This document shows, piece after piece, positions 1 to 8,172 of a DNA stretch of 64,000 bases. The position numbers were made by a program, and so were the translations under genes. This DNA comes from Hydrogenophaga sp. (GTDB lineage Bacteria; Pseudomonadota; Gammaproteobacteria; Burkholderiales; Burkholderiaceae_C). The stretch is taken from NCBI GenBank assembly GCA_030682835.1, contig JAUXNG010000007.1:1-64000 (forward strand), in the 5' to 3' direction. Under the pieces are notes generated by a model. It searched no databases, was not told where the DNA came from, and was given only the letters and a program-made list of their open reading frames with translations. Within the stretch, counting starts at the first letter, position 1, and every line of letters starts with the position of its first letter.

Positions 1-1
1 T

Positions 2-2710
2 ATCGCCTACAACCAGGAAGAGTTCGTCGAGATATGCAAGCGCGGCCTGGAAGCCTCGCCGACCCGGGAGTTGCTGATCGAGGAGTCGCTGCTCGGCTGG
101 AAAGAATTCGAAATGGAGGTGGTGCGCGATCACCAGGACAACTGCATCATCGTCTGCTCCATCGAGAACCTGGACCCGATGGGCGTGCACACCGGTGACT
201 CCATCACCGTGGCCCCCGCCCAGACGCTGACCGACAAGGAATACCAGATCCTGCGCAACGCCTCGCTGGCGGTCCTGCGCGAGATTGGCGTGGACACGGG
301 TGGCTCCAACGTGCAGTTCTCCATCAATCCGGCCGACGGCCGCATGGTGGTGATCGAGATGAACCCGCGCGTCTCGCGTTCGTCGGCGCTGGCCTCCAAG
401 GCCACCGGTTTCCCCATCGCCAAGGTGGCGGCCAAGCTGGCCATCGGCTACACGCTGGACGAGCTGCGCAATGAGATCACCGGTGGCGCCACCCCGGCCT
501 CGTTCGAACCGTCGATCGACTACGTGGTGACCAAGATCCCGCGTTTCGCGTTCGAGAAGTTTCCCACCGCCGACAGCCGCCTGACCACGCAGATGAAGAG
601 CGTGGGTGAAGTCATGGCCATGGGCCGCACCTTCCAGGAATCCTTCCAGAAAGCCCTGCGTGGCCTGGAAGTGGGCGTGGACGGCATGAACGAAAAAACC
701 CAGGACCGCGAGACGCTGGAGCGCGAGCTGGGTGAGCCCGGCCCGGACCGCATCTGGTACGTGGGCGACGCGTTTGCGGCCGGCTGGTCCATGCAGGAGG
801 TACACCAGTTCACCAAGATCGACCCCTGGTTCCTGATCCAGATCGAGGAGATCGTGAAGATCGAACTCCAGCTGGAGAAAACCAGCCTGGACGCCATCGA
901 CGCCGACACCCTGCGCGGCCTGAAGAAGAAGGGCTTCTCTGACCGTCGCCTGGCCAAGCTGCTCAAGACCACCGACAAAGCGGTGCGTGAGCGCCGCATC
1001 GCGCTCAACATCCGCCCGGTCTACAAGCGCGTGGACACGTGTGCGGCCGAGTTCGCCACCGACACCGCCTACCTGTACTCCACGTACGAAGGCCATGGCG
1101 ACGGCGAGTGCGAAGCCGAACCGACCAGCAACAAGAAGATCATGGTGCTCGGCGGTGGTCCCAACCGCATCGGCCAGGGCATCGAATTTGACTACTGCTG
1201 TGTGCACGCGGCGCTGGCCATGCGCGAAGACGGGTACGAGACCATCATGGTCAACTGCAACCCCGAGACCGTGTCCACCGACTACGACACCAGCGACCGT
1301 CTGTACTTCGAGCCGCTGACGCTCGAAGACGTGCTCGAAATCGTGGACAAGGAAAAGCCCACCGGCGTGATCGTGCAGTACGGCGGACAGACGCCCCTGA
1401 AGCTCGCGCTGGGTCTGGAGGCCAATGGCGTGCCCATCATCGGCACCAGCCCCGACATGATCGACGCTGCAGAAGACCGCGAGCGCTTCCAGAAGCTGCT
1501 GCACGAACTGGGTCTTCGCCAGCCGCCGAATGCCACCGCACGCACGGAACCCGAGGCTCTGGAGAAAGCGGCTGCCCTCGGTTATCCGCTGGTCGTGCGC
1601 CCCAGCTATGTGCTGGGTGGCCGCGCCATGGAAATCGTGCACGAGCAGCGCGACCTCGAGCGCTACATGCGCGAAGCCGTGAAGGTCAGCCACGACTCGC
1701 CGGTGCTGCTGGACCGCTTTCTGAACGATGCCATCGAGTGCGATGTGGATGCCATCCGCGACCACACCGGCCGCGTGTTCATCGGCGGCGTGATGGAACA
1801 CATCGAGCAGGCAGGCGTGCACAGCGGTGATTCCGCCTGTTCGCTGCCGCCTTACTACCTGAGCAAAGCCACGGTGGACGAGCTCAAGCGCCAGACCGCG
1901 GCCATGGCCGAGGGCCTGAACGTGGTGGGTCTGATGAACGTGCAGTTTGCCATCCAGGAAGTGGAAGAGAACGGCGTCAAGACCGATCTCATCTTTGTTC
2001 TGGAAGTGAACCCGCGTGCCTCGCGCACAGTGCCTTTCGTCTCCAAGGCCACTGGCATCCAGCTGGCCAAGGTGGCGGCACGCTGCATGGCCGGCCAGTC
2101 GCTGGACGAACAAGGCATCGGTGCTGAAGTGACGCCGCCTTACTTCAGTGTGAAGGAGGCCGTGTTCCCCTTCGTCAAATTCCCCGGTGTGGACACCATC
2201 CTCGGCCCGGAGATGAAGTCCACCGGTGAGGTGATGGGCGTGGGCAAGACCTTCGGCGAAGCTTTCGTGAAAAGCCAGCTCGGCGCCGGCACCAAGCTGC
2301 CGCAGTCGGGCAAGGTGTTCCTCACGGTCAAGGGCGGCGACAAGCCGCGTGCCGTGGAAGTGGCGCGCCAGCTTGTCGAGATGGGCTTCGAGCTGGTCGC
2401 CACGCGCGGCACGGCAGCCGCCATCGCGGAAGCCGGCATCGCCGTGCAGACGGTGAACAAGGTCACCGAGGGTCGCCCGCACATCGTGGACATGATGAAG
2501 AACAACGAGATTGCGCTCGTCATCAACACGGTGGAGGAGCGGCGCAACGCGATTGCCGACTCGCGCCAGATCCGCACCTCTGCGCTGCTGGCACGCGTGA
2601 CGACCTTCACCACCATCGCCGGCGCTGAAGCTGCGGTGGAAGGCATGAAGTACATGGACAGCCTGGGTGTGATCTCGGTGCAGGAGATGCACGCACAGCT
2701 GAGCGCCTGA
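2..2710 (+). CDS. carB: Carbamoyl-phosphate synthase large subunit (5'-truncated)
   Basis: ATP-dependent synthesis of carbamoyl phosphate from glutamine-derived ammonia and bicarbonate, feeding arginine and pyrimidine synthesis with the CarA subunit. The frame is open from base 2, so the gene starts outside the window; 902 residues are visible and, by comparison with the roughly 1073-residue E. coli protein, about 180 N-terminal residues are missing. Visible in order: the end of the first ATP-grasp half ([20 protein letters not shown]), the oligomerisation region, the second half starting at [18 protein letters not shown], its ATP-grasp core ([18 protein letters not shown]), and the C-terminal MGS-like allosteric domain ([16 protein letters not shown]). 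greA follows after about 105 bases. Assignment is secure. Confidence 0.98.
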   Translation: MAYNQEEFVEICKRGLEASPTRELLIEESLLGWKEFEMEVVRDHQDNCIIVCSIENLDPMGVHTGDSITVAPAQTLTDKEYQILRNASLAVLREIGVDTGGSNVQFSINPADGRMVVIEMNPRVSRSSALASKATGFPIAKVAAKLAIGYTLDELRNEITGGATPASFEPSIDYVVTKIPRFAFEKFPTADSRLTTQMKSVGEVMAMGRTFQESFQKALRGLEVGVDGMNEKTQDRETLERELGEPGPDRIWYVGDAFAAGWSMQEVHQFTKIDPWFLIQIEEIVKIELQLEKTSLDAIDADTLRGLKKKGFSDRRLAKLLKTTDKAVRERRIALNIRPVYKRVDTCAAEFATDTAYLYSTYEGHGDGECEAEPTSNKKIMVLGGGPNRIGQGIEFDYCCVHAALAMREDGYETIMVNCNPETVSTDYDTSDRLYFEPLTLEDVLEIVDKEKPTGVIVQYGGQTPLKLALGLEANGVPIIGTSPDMIDAAEDRERFQKLLHELGLRQPPNATARTEPEALEKAAALGYPLVVRPSYVLGGRAMEIVHEQRDLERYMREAVKVSHDSPVLLDRFLNDAIECDVDAIRDHTGRVFIGGVMEHIEQAGVHSGDSACSLPPYYLSKATVDELKRQTAAMAEGLNVVGLMNVQFAIQEVEENGVKTDLIFVLEVNPRASRTVPFVSKATGIQLAKVAARCMAGQSLDEQGIGAEVTPPYFSVKEAVFPFVKFPGVDTILGPEMKSTGEVMGVGKTFGEAFVKSQLGAGTKLPQSGKVFLTVKGGDKPRAVEVARQLVEMGFELVATRGTAAAIAEAGIAVQTVNKVTEGRPHIVDMMKNNEIALVINTVEERRNAIADSRQIRTSALLARVTTFTTIAGAEAAVEGMKYMDSLGVISVQEMHAQLSA

Positions 2711-2721
2711 TCCCCCCGAGG

Positions 2722-2744
2722 AGCCGGCAAAAGCCGGTTTCTTT
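2722..2744 (+). terminator. Possible terminator behind carB
   Basis: A GCCGGC/GCCGGT hairpin with an AAAA loop is followed by TTTCTTTC, 12 bases after the carB stop. The stem is short and the T-tract broken, so read-through into greA is likely. A CATAAT hexamer at 2750-2755 could be a -10 box for greA, but I see no convincing -35. Confidence 0.4.
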
Positions 2745-2769
2745 CGCGGCATAATGAATGCACATGAAC

Positions 2770-2800
2770 ACCGCCGAGCGGCAACGCCCGGCGGTTTCCT
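2770..2800 (+). promoter_or_regulatory. Hairpin with T-rich tail in the greA leader, abutting the RBS
   Basis: ACCGCCG (2770-2776) pairs with CGGCGGT (2789-2795) and is followed directly by TTTCCTTTT, which runs into the GGAG ribosome site at 2804-2807. The placement would suit an attenuator or structured leader for greA. In E. coli greA also has a terminator-like leader (GraL), but I see no sequence similarity that would prove homology. Confidence 0.45.
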
Positions 2801-2815
2801 TTTGGAGATACCGAT

Positions 2816-3292
2816 ATGGCCACCCTTCCCATCACCACGCGCGGCGCCGAAAAACTCAAAGCCGAGCTGCACCGCCTGAAAACCGTTGACCGTCCCTGGG
2901 TGATCAATGCGATTGCCGAGGCGCGCGCCCAGGGCGACCTGAGCGAAAACGCCGAATACGACGCTGCCAAGGACCGTCAGGGCTTCATCGAAGGCCGCAT
3001 TGCCGAGATCGAGAGCAAACTCTCCACGTCTCTGATCATCGATCCCAGCGCGGTGGACGCAGCCGGGCGCGTGGTGTTCGGCGCCACGGTCGAACTGGAA
3101 GACGAGAACAGCGGCGCGTCTGTGACCTACCAGATCGTCGGCGAAGATGAGGCGGACCTGAAACTCGGTCTCGTCAACATCAGCAGCCCGATCGCACGGG
3201 CGCTGATCGGCAAGGAAGAGGGCGACGTGGCGGTGGTGGAAGCACCGGGCGGCACCCGCAGCTACGAAATCGTGTCGGTGCGCTACGCCTGA
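2816..3292 (+). CDS. greA: Transcription elongation factor GreA
   Basis: GreA binds RNA polymerase and stimulates cleavage of backtracked transcripts. The 158-residue product has the usual family length. The N-terminal coiled coil carries the acidic tip region (GDLSENAEYDAAKDRQ, about residues 39-54), and the C-terminal FKBP-like domain begins near VVFGATVELED. The ATG at 2816 has GGAG at 2804-2807. The stop overlaps the next start as TGATG, so the downstream membrane-protein gene is translationally coupled. A hairpin sits immediately before the ribosome site and may control expression. Confidence 0.97.
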   Translation: MATLPITTRGAEKLKAELHRLKTVDRPWVINAIAEARAQGDLSENAEYDAAKDRQGFIEGRIAEIESKLSTSLIIDPSAVDAAGRVVFGATVELEDENSGASVTYQIVGEDEADLKLGLVNISSPIARALIGKEEGDVAVVEAPGGTRSYEIVSVRYA

Positions 3293-3780
3293 TGGCTTGG
3301 CAGCGCCTCTCGCTCGCCCTGGCGGCGTTGTGGTGGGGAGGCATCAGCGCGCTGAGTTTTCTGGCCGTGCCGACGCTGTTTGCGCGGCTGGGCGCACCCA
3401 CCGCGGGTCCGGTGGCGGCGCAGTTGTTTTCGCTGCAATGCTGGGCCGGGCTGGTCATTGGCCTGGCGCTGTTGCTGATCCTGCGCCGCGAGCGCGCCGC
3501 CGCGCAGTTTCCACTGACGGGCCAGGCGCCCGATCCGCAGCGCGTGGCCAACATGCAGCGCGTGCTGGGCACCATGGGCTTCGTGCTGGCGGCCATGCTG
3601 CTGGCCCTGATGCAGGAATTCGGCGTGGCCCAGAAAATCGTCACCGCCCGCGCCACGGACGGCAACCTCCGCCTGTGGCACAGCGTGGGCAGCCTGATGG
3701 TGCTAGGGCAGTGGCTGTGTGCCGGTGCCGTTTTATGGCGACTCTCCCAATCAAGCGATAGCGCTGCCGGCATGAAGTGA
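3292..3780 (+). CDS. DUF4149 family integral membrane protein
   Basis: A 162-residue hydrophobic protein with about four membrane helices: residues 5-27 (WQRLSLALAALWWGGISAL), about 45-65, about 85-105 and about 125-145. It resembles the DUF4149 family, of unknown function, often found behind greA in betaproteobacteria (recalled, not checked). Its ATG shares a base with the greA stop, so the two genes probably form one transcript. No catalytic motif is visible. Confidence 0.8.
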   Translation: MAWQRLSLALAALWWGGISALSFLAVPTLFARLGAPTAGPVAAQLFSLQCWAGLVIGLALLLILRRERAAAQFPLTGQAPDPQRVANMQRVLGTMGFVLAAMLLALMQEFGVAQKIVTARATDGNLRLWHSVGSLMVLGQWLCAGAVLWRLSQSSDSAAGMK

Positions 3781-3790
3781 CCCGTTCAAG

Positions 3791-3867
3791 GGCACCGCGG
3801 AACCGGCTTTGCCGGGCCGCCAGTGCCGCCCCCCTTGGGGGGTGACGCCGAAGGCGGCGCGGGGGGG
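3791..3867 (-). repeat. 3'-UTR three-hairpin repeat, copy A (behind folD)
   Basis: Read on the minus strand, the element begins directly after the folD stop: a C-run, a GCGCCGCC/GGCGTC hairpin, CCCCCCAAGGGGGG, then CCCGGCAAAGCCGG and the end CCGGTTCCGCGGTGCC. Five further copies occur in this window, each placed the same way behind a stop codon. It fills the convergent gap between the DUF4149 gene and folD. Confidence 0.8.
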
Positions 3868-4713
3868 TCACATCCTTTCTGCGGACTCCAGGGTGTTCAC
3901 CATCAGCATGGTGATGGTCATGGGGCCCACGCCTCCGGGCACCGGGGTGATGTAGCTGGCCACTTCCTTGACGCCGGCGAAATCCACGTCACCGCAGAGC
4001 TTGCCTTCGTCGTTGCGGTTCATGCCCACGTCGAGCACCACCGCGCCAGGCTTGACCATGTCGGCGGTCAGCACGTTGCGCTTGCCCACGGCGGCCACGA
4101 TCACGTCGGCCTGCAGCGTCATGGCTTTCAGGTCTTTCGTGGCGCTGTGGCAGATGGTGACGGTGGCGTTCTGTTGCAACAGCATCATGGCCATGGGTTT
4201 GCCGACGATGTTGCTGCGCCCGATCACCACCGCGTGCTTGCCTTTTAGGTCGTAGCTGATGCTTTCAAGCATCTTCATGCAGCCATAGGGCGTGCAGGGC
4301 CAGAAGCCGGGCAGGCCGGTCATGAGGGCCCCGGCGCTGGCGATGTGAAAGCCGTCCACGTCCTTCTCGGGCGATATGGCCTCGATCACGCGCTGGGCAT
4401 TCATGTGCGCCGGCAGGGGCAGTTGCACCAGGATGCCGTGGATTGCGGGGTCGCGGTTCATGGCGTCCACGCGGGCCAGCAGTTCGGTTTCGGTCAGGGT
4501 GGCGGGCCATGTTTCCAGCACCGAGTGCATGCCCGTGTCTTCACAGGCCTTGACCTTGTTGCGCACATAGACCTGGCTGGCCGGGTTGTCGCCCACCAGG
4601 ATCACGGCCAGCCCCGGTGTGATGCCTTTGGCCTTGAGCGCGCTCACGCGTGTGCTCACGTCGGCGCGAAGCTGTTTGGAGAGGGCGTTGCCGTCGATCA
4701 GTTGGGCGGTCAT
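3868..4713 (-). CDS. folD: Bifunctional methylenetetrahydrofolate dehydrogenase / methenyltetrahydrofolate cyclohydrolase
   Basis: FolD interconverts 5,10-methylene-, 5,10-methenyl- and 10-formyl-tetrahydrofolate, using NADP, in cytosolic one-carbon metabolism. The 281-residue length is typical. The catalytic YxxxK is at residues 49-53 (YVRNK), the folate loop is GILVQLPLP, the Rossmann dinucleotide site is [13 protein letters not shown], and the C-terminal signature is [11 protein letters not shown]. Copy A of the three-hairpin repeat directly follows the stop. It lies head to tail with the response-regulator gene upstream, from which a hairpin separates it. Confidence 0.97.
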   Translation of the reverse strand: MTAQLIDGNALSKQLRADVSTRVSALKAKGITPGLAVILVGDNPASQVYVRNKVKACEDTGMHSVLETWPATLTETELLARVDAMNRDPAIHGILVQLPLPAHMNAQRVIEAISPEKDVDGFHIASAGALMTGLPGFWPCTPYGCMKMLESISYDLKGKHAVVIGRSNIVGKPMAMMLLQQNATVTICHSATKDLKAMTLQADVIVAAVGKRNVLTADMVKPGAVVLDVGMNRNDEGKLCGDVDFAGVKEVASYITPVPGGVGPMTITMLMVNTLESAERM

Positions 4714-4740
4714 GGTCGTGGGTGGGTCGTGGGGAAATGG

Positions 4741-4768
4741 AAACGCCCGCCGGGGAGGGGCGGGCGTT
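4741..4768 (-). terminator. Terminator of the two-component operon
   Basis: AACGCCCGCC (4742-4751) pairs perfectly with 4759-4768. Read on the minus strand the stem is followed by TTTCC, 18 bases downstream of the response-regulator stop. The T-run is short, so termination may be partial. Confidence 0.6.
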
Positions 4769-4786
4769 GGCGTGAGGTCTGGCGGG

Positions 4787-5413
4787 TCAGGCCTTGGGCG
4801 GTGTCTGTCCCAGTGCGATCTTGAGCAGGTCGGCCACGGTGTTGGCGCCCAGTTTTTCCATGATGTTGGCGCGGTGGGCTTCGACCGTCTTGATGCTGAT
4901 GCCGAGGTCGTCGGCGATCTGCTTGTTCAGGCGCCCGGCGACGATGCGTTCCAGCACCTGGGCCTCCCGGCTGGTCAGCTTGGACAGCAGTGCATCGCGG
5001 CTGGCGGCCTGCTGGTAGGTGGTGAAGGCGTCTTTGGCGTGTTCCAGCATGCGCTCGACCAGCGCCACCAGCTGGTCTTCCTTGAAGGGCTTCTGGATGA
5101 AGTCCAGTGCGCCCTTCTTCATCGACTCCACCGCCATGGGCACGTCGCCATGGCCCGTGATGAACACGATGGGCAGCGGAGACTGCCGTTCGATCAGGCG
5201 GTCCTGCAGTTCCATGCCGGTCATGCCGCCCATGCGGATGTCGGCGATGAGGCAGGCCACTTCGCGGGCGTCGTATCGGCTCAAAAAGGCCTCGGCGGAC
5301 TCGAAGCAACGGACCCGGTAGTCCTTGCCTTCCAGCAACCATTGCAGGGAGTCCCGCACGGCCTCGTCGTCATCGACCACGTAGACGGTGCCTTTTTTCG
5401 GTATCAAACTCAT
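4787..5413 (-). CDS. FixJ/NarL-type response regulator
   Basis: A 208-residue DNA-binding response regulator. The receiver domain (about 8-125) has the acidic pair at D14-D15, phospho-acceptor Asp58 (LIADIRMGG), Thr86 (FITGHGD) and Lys108 (FIQKPF). The LuxR-type HTH (about 140-200) contains [15 protein letters not shown] and [15 protein letters not shown]. The ATG at 5413 overlaps the kinase stop as ATGA, so the two are coupled and are probably cognate partners. The open frame continues upstream inside the kinase gene, but the conserved receiver start [14 protein letters not shown] fixes this start. The pair is divergent from the pyruvate dehydrogenase operon, which makes that operon a candidate target (inference). 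Confidence 0.93.
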   Translation of the reverse strand: MSLIPKKGTVYVVDDDEAVRDSLQWLLEGKDYRVRCFESAEAFLSRYDAREVACLIADIRMGGMTGMELQDRLIERQSPLPIVFITGHGDVPMAVESMKKGALDFIQKPFKEDQLVALVERMLEHAKDAFTTYQQAASRDALLSKLTSREAQVLERIVAGRLNKQIADDLGISIKTVEAHRANIMEKLGANTVADLLKIALGQTPPKA

Positions 5414-7962
5414 CTCGCTCTTTCTGTGTCCGCCAACGACTGCGGGTTTGGGCTGCTGGTGTTTTCTGCGGCGATCAGCCGGGAAATGACGGGAATCCAG
5501 AAGCTGAAGCAGCAGCCCGCCACCTCTTCCCCATTGTAGATGTTCTGTACCTGCATCCTTCCGTGGTGCGATTCCACGATGCTGCGGCACAGCTTCAGGC
5601 CAATGCCCATGCCTTCGGCCTTGGTGCTGTAGAACGCTTCGTAGATGCGCTCGATCATTTCGGCCGGCACGCCGCCGCCCGAGTCGCGCACGGTGAACTC
5701 GACCACGTCTTGATCGTCCTGCCGGCGCGGTGCCACCCGCAGTTCGATGTAGCGCTCGCCGGGCGCGCGCGCGGCCTGCGCGATGGCCTCGCCACCATTC
5801 TTCAGCAGGTTGATGAGCACCTGTTCGATCAGGATCGGGTCGACCATGAGGCTGGGCAGGCGAGCCGCCACATAGGTGGACAGGCGCACCTGTTGGCGCC
5901 GCAGTTCGATGTCGGCCAGCTCGATGGCGTTGCTCACCATCAGCGCCACATCGCTGGGTGTGGGGTTGGGTTCGCTGCGTTTCACGAACGCCCGGATGCG
6001 CTGGATGATCTGGCCCGCGCGCTGGGCCTGGCGCGCCGTTTTCTCCAGCGCGCCGAGCAGTTCGTCCTGCGTGATGCGGTCTTCCTGCACGCGCGAGATC
6101 ATGCCGTTGCAGTAGTTGCTGATGGCGGTGAGCGGCTGGTTGAGTTCGTGGGCCACGCTGGAGGCCATCTCGCCCATGGTGATGAGTCGGCTGGCGGTCT
6201 GGGCCCGCTCGGCCTGGCGCGAGGCCTGCTCTTCGGCGTTGCGCCGGGGGGTGATGTCGCTGGCAATCACCATCTGTGCCAGGCGGCCGTCCACCCAGGT
6301 GAGGTAGCGCGTGCGAACCTCCAGCCAGCGGTCCAGCTCTTCCACGAAGACCTCGGCGTTTTCAGCGCCGGCATCGGTCAGCGTGTCGGTGGGCATGCCG
6401 GCAAAGGCATCCACCGCGTCGCCATCGTCCGGGCTGGGGGTTGGTTGCGTGCCCGCCAGGTCCACCAGGTGGCGATGGCCCACGCCGCGGGTGCCGAACC
6501 ACAGGCGGTACATCTTGTTGGCGAACAGCATCTCGTCGCTGCCCAGCGGGGCCACGGACACGGCCGAGTCCAGGCTTTCCAGCACGGTGGTGAAGCGTTC
6601 GTAAGAAGCCGACAGCTCTTCGCGAATGCGCTTGGGCTCGGTGATGTCGGTCATCGAGGTCATCCAGCCGGTCTGGTGGCCGTTGGGGTCGATCAGCGGC
6701 GACACGTACATGCGCGCATCGAAGATGCTGCCATCGCGTCGCTGCACGCGCACCTCGAAGCCGCCGGGCGTGGAGCGACCGCTGAGCTCGTCCTCCAGGC
6801 GCGAAGCGAGCTGGTCGTGGTCCTGCTCGGGCCAGTAGGGGAAGGGGGCGGTGCGGCCCACCAGCTCGCCTTCGGTCCAGCCGGTCATGGAGCAGAAGGC
6901 CGGGTTCACGTAGGTGATGCGGCCCTGCAGATCGAGCGCCCGCATGCCGGTGAGCATGGAGTTCTCCATGGCCCGCCGGAAATTGGTCTCGGCCACCAGG
7001 GCCTGCTGGGCCTGCACGCGCCGGCGTGTGTGGCGCCAGGTGCCCAGCAGCATCCACACGGTGAGCGCGCTGAGCGCGCCGATCACCCAGAAGAAGCCGC
7101 TGCCCACGATGTCCTGGGAGGTGCGGTAGCCCTGGGCCTTGAGCAAGAGGCCGTTGCCCACCGGGGACACCGGTACCTCGTGCTCCAGTGACTGGGCCGA
7201 CCAGGGGAGCAGGCGCAGCACCGTGTCGGGCGATTGCAGGCTGCCCGCCAGCACGCGCCCGCGGTCGTCCAGCAGCGCCACGGCGTAGCGCGCCATCACC
7301 TCGGGCGGGATGCCGAAGCGCATCAGTCCGTCGATGGAGTACTCGCCCATCACGGTGCCAGCAAAGCGTCCCTGCTCGGTCAGCGGGACCTGCAGCATCA
7401 GCGTGGCGCTGCGGGGCTCTTCACCCATGGGGCGCGAATAGATCGGCTGGCGCAGATCGCGCGCCAGGTCGAACGAGCCGTCGGTTTCATTGGGCGCAAG
7501 CGTGCTGCCCTGCGCGCGCATGAGGGCGACCGGCGCACTGGGCGATGCGTAACTGGCGAGCACATGGCGGCGCGAATCCACCCAGCTCACCGCGAGCAGT
7601 TCAGGGAACTGGCTGATGAGCGACTCCACCTGGAATTCGAACTCCTCGGTGGAGATTTCCTTGTTGTCCACCTCGCGTGCCAGGCGCATGAGCTGCTCCT
7701 GGCGTTCCAGCAAGCGCAGGCGCAGCCGCTGCTGTGCGTATTCCACATCGCGGGTGACCGCTTCCTGCTCCCGTTCGAGTTCTTCAAAGCGCAGGTAGGT
7801 GATCGCCACGGCAATCGCCGAAAGGAACAGCAGCACCGCCAGCAGTGGCGCCAGCGTGGCAAAGCGGTCCTGCCGCGAAGGAGGGAGCCGGCGCCACCAG
7901 CGTTTCCACCAGACGGTGGACGGGGGTCGGGGCGCGGGGTTCGGGGTGGGCGAAGGAATCAT
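5410..7962 (-). CDS. Membrane PAS-domain sensor histidine kinase
   Basis: An 850-residue kinase. A first membrane helix lies near residues 36-58 (APLLAVLLFLSAIAVAITYL), a large extracytoplasmic sensor region near 60-290, and a second helix near 290-312 (FFWVIGALSALTVWMLLG). Two PAS-like domains follow (YVNPAFCSMTGWTEGELVG in the first), then a HisKA domain with His605 (SSVAHELNQPLTAISNY) and an HATPase with N box LLKNGGEAI, DSGGGV and GMGIGLKLCRSI. I prefer the ATG at 7962 over a TTG two codons earlier. It overlaps the regulator gene by four bases. The ligand is unknown. Confidence 0.93.
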   Translation of the reverse strand: MIPSPTPNPAPRPPSTVWWKRWWRRLPPSRQDRFATLAPLLAVLLFLSAIAVAITYLRFEELEREQEAVTRDVEYAQQRLRLRLLERQEQLMRLAREVDNKEISTEEFEFQVESLISQFPELLAVSWVDSRRHVLASYASPSAPVALMRAQGSTLAPNETDGSFDLARDLRQPIYSRPMGEEPRSATLMLQVPLTEQGRFAGTVMGEYSIDGLMRFGIPPEVMARYAVALLDDRGRVLAGSLQSPDTVLRLLPWSAQSLEHEVPVSPVGNGLLLKAQGYRTSQDIVGSGFFWVIGALSALTVWMLLGTWRHTRRRVQAQQALVAETNFRRAMENSMLTGMRALDLQGRITYVNPAFCSMTGWTEGELVGRTAPFPYWPEQDHDQLASRLEDELSGRSTPGGFEVRVQRRDGSIFDARMYVSPLIDPNGHQTGWMTSMTDITEPKRIREELSASYERFTTVLESLDSAVSVAPLGSDEMLFANKMYRLWFGTRGVGHRHLVDLAGTQPTPSPDDGDAVDAFAGMPTDTLTDAGAENAEVFVEELDRWLEVRTRYLTWVDGRLAQMVIASDITPRRNAEEQASRQAERAQTASRLITMGEMASSVAHELNQPLTAISNYCNGMISRVQEDRITQDELLGALEKTARQAQRAGQIIQRIRAFVKRSEPNPTPSDVALMVSNAIELADIELRRQQVRLSTYVAARLPSLMVDPILIEQVLINLLKNGGEAIAQAARAPGERYIELRVAPRRQDDQDVVEFTVRDSGGGVPAEMIERIYEAFYSTKAEGMGIGLKLCRSIVESHHGRMQVQNIYNGEEVAGCCFSFWIPVISRLIAAENTSSPNPQSLADTERAR

Positions 7963-8172
7963 GGGCAACAGGGAAGTCTACGTGAGCCACCCCCTTTCCT
8001 GACGGGAAACTGGCACAAAAGCAGGGTGTCCGTGCATCCCATCGCACCGCAACAGAATATCACTATATGGAAATCAACTGCACATATTGAAATTATGAAA
8101 AAGCTGTGGGAAAATCTGGCGCACTGCGGAGAATCCCGCCGTAAGCTTTGTTCAAACCAACAGGAGACAGAC

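Noticed and set aside
5563-7191. Plus-strand open frame of about 540 codons over the histidine kinase
   Set aside because: Ala/His-rich product without motifs; the kinase on the minus strand has all expected boxes.
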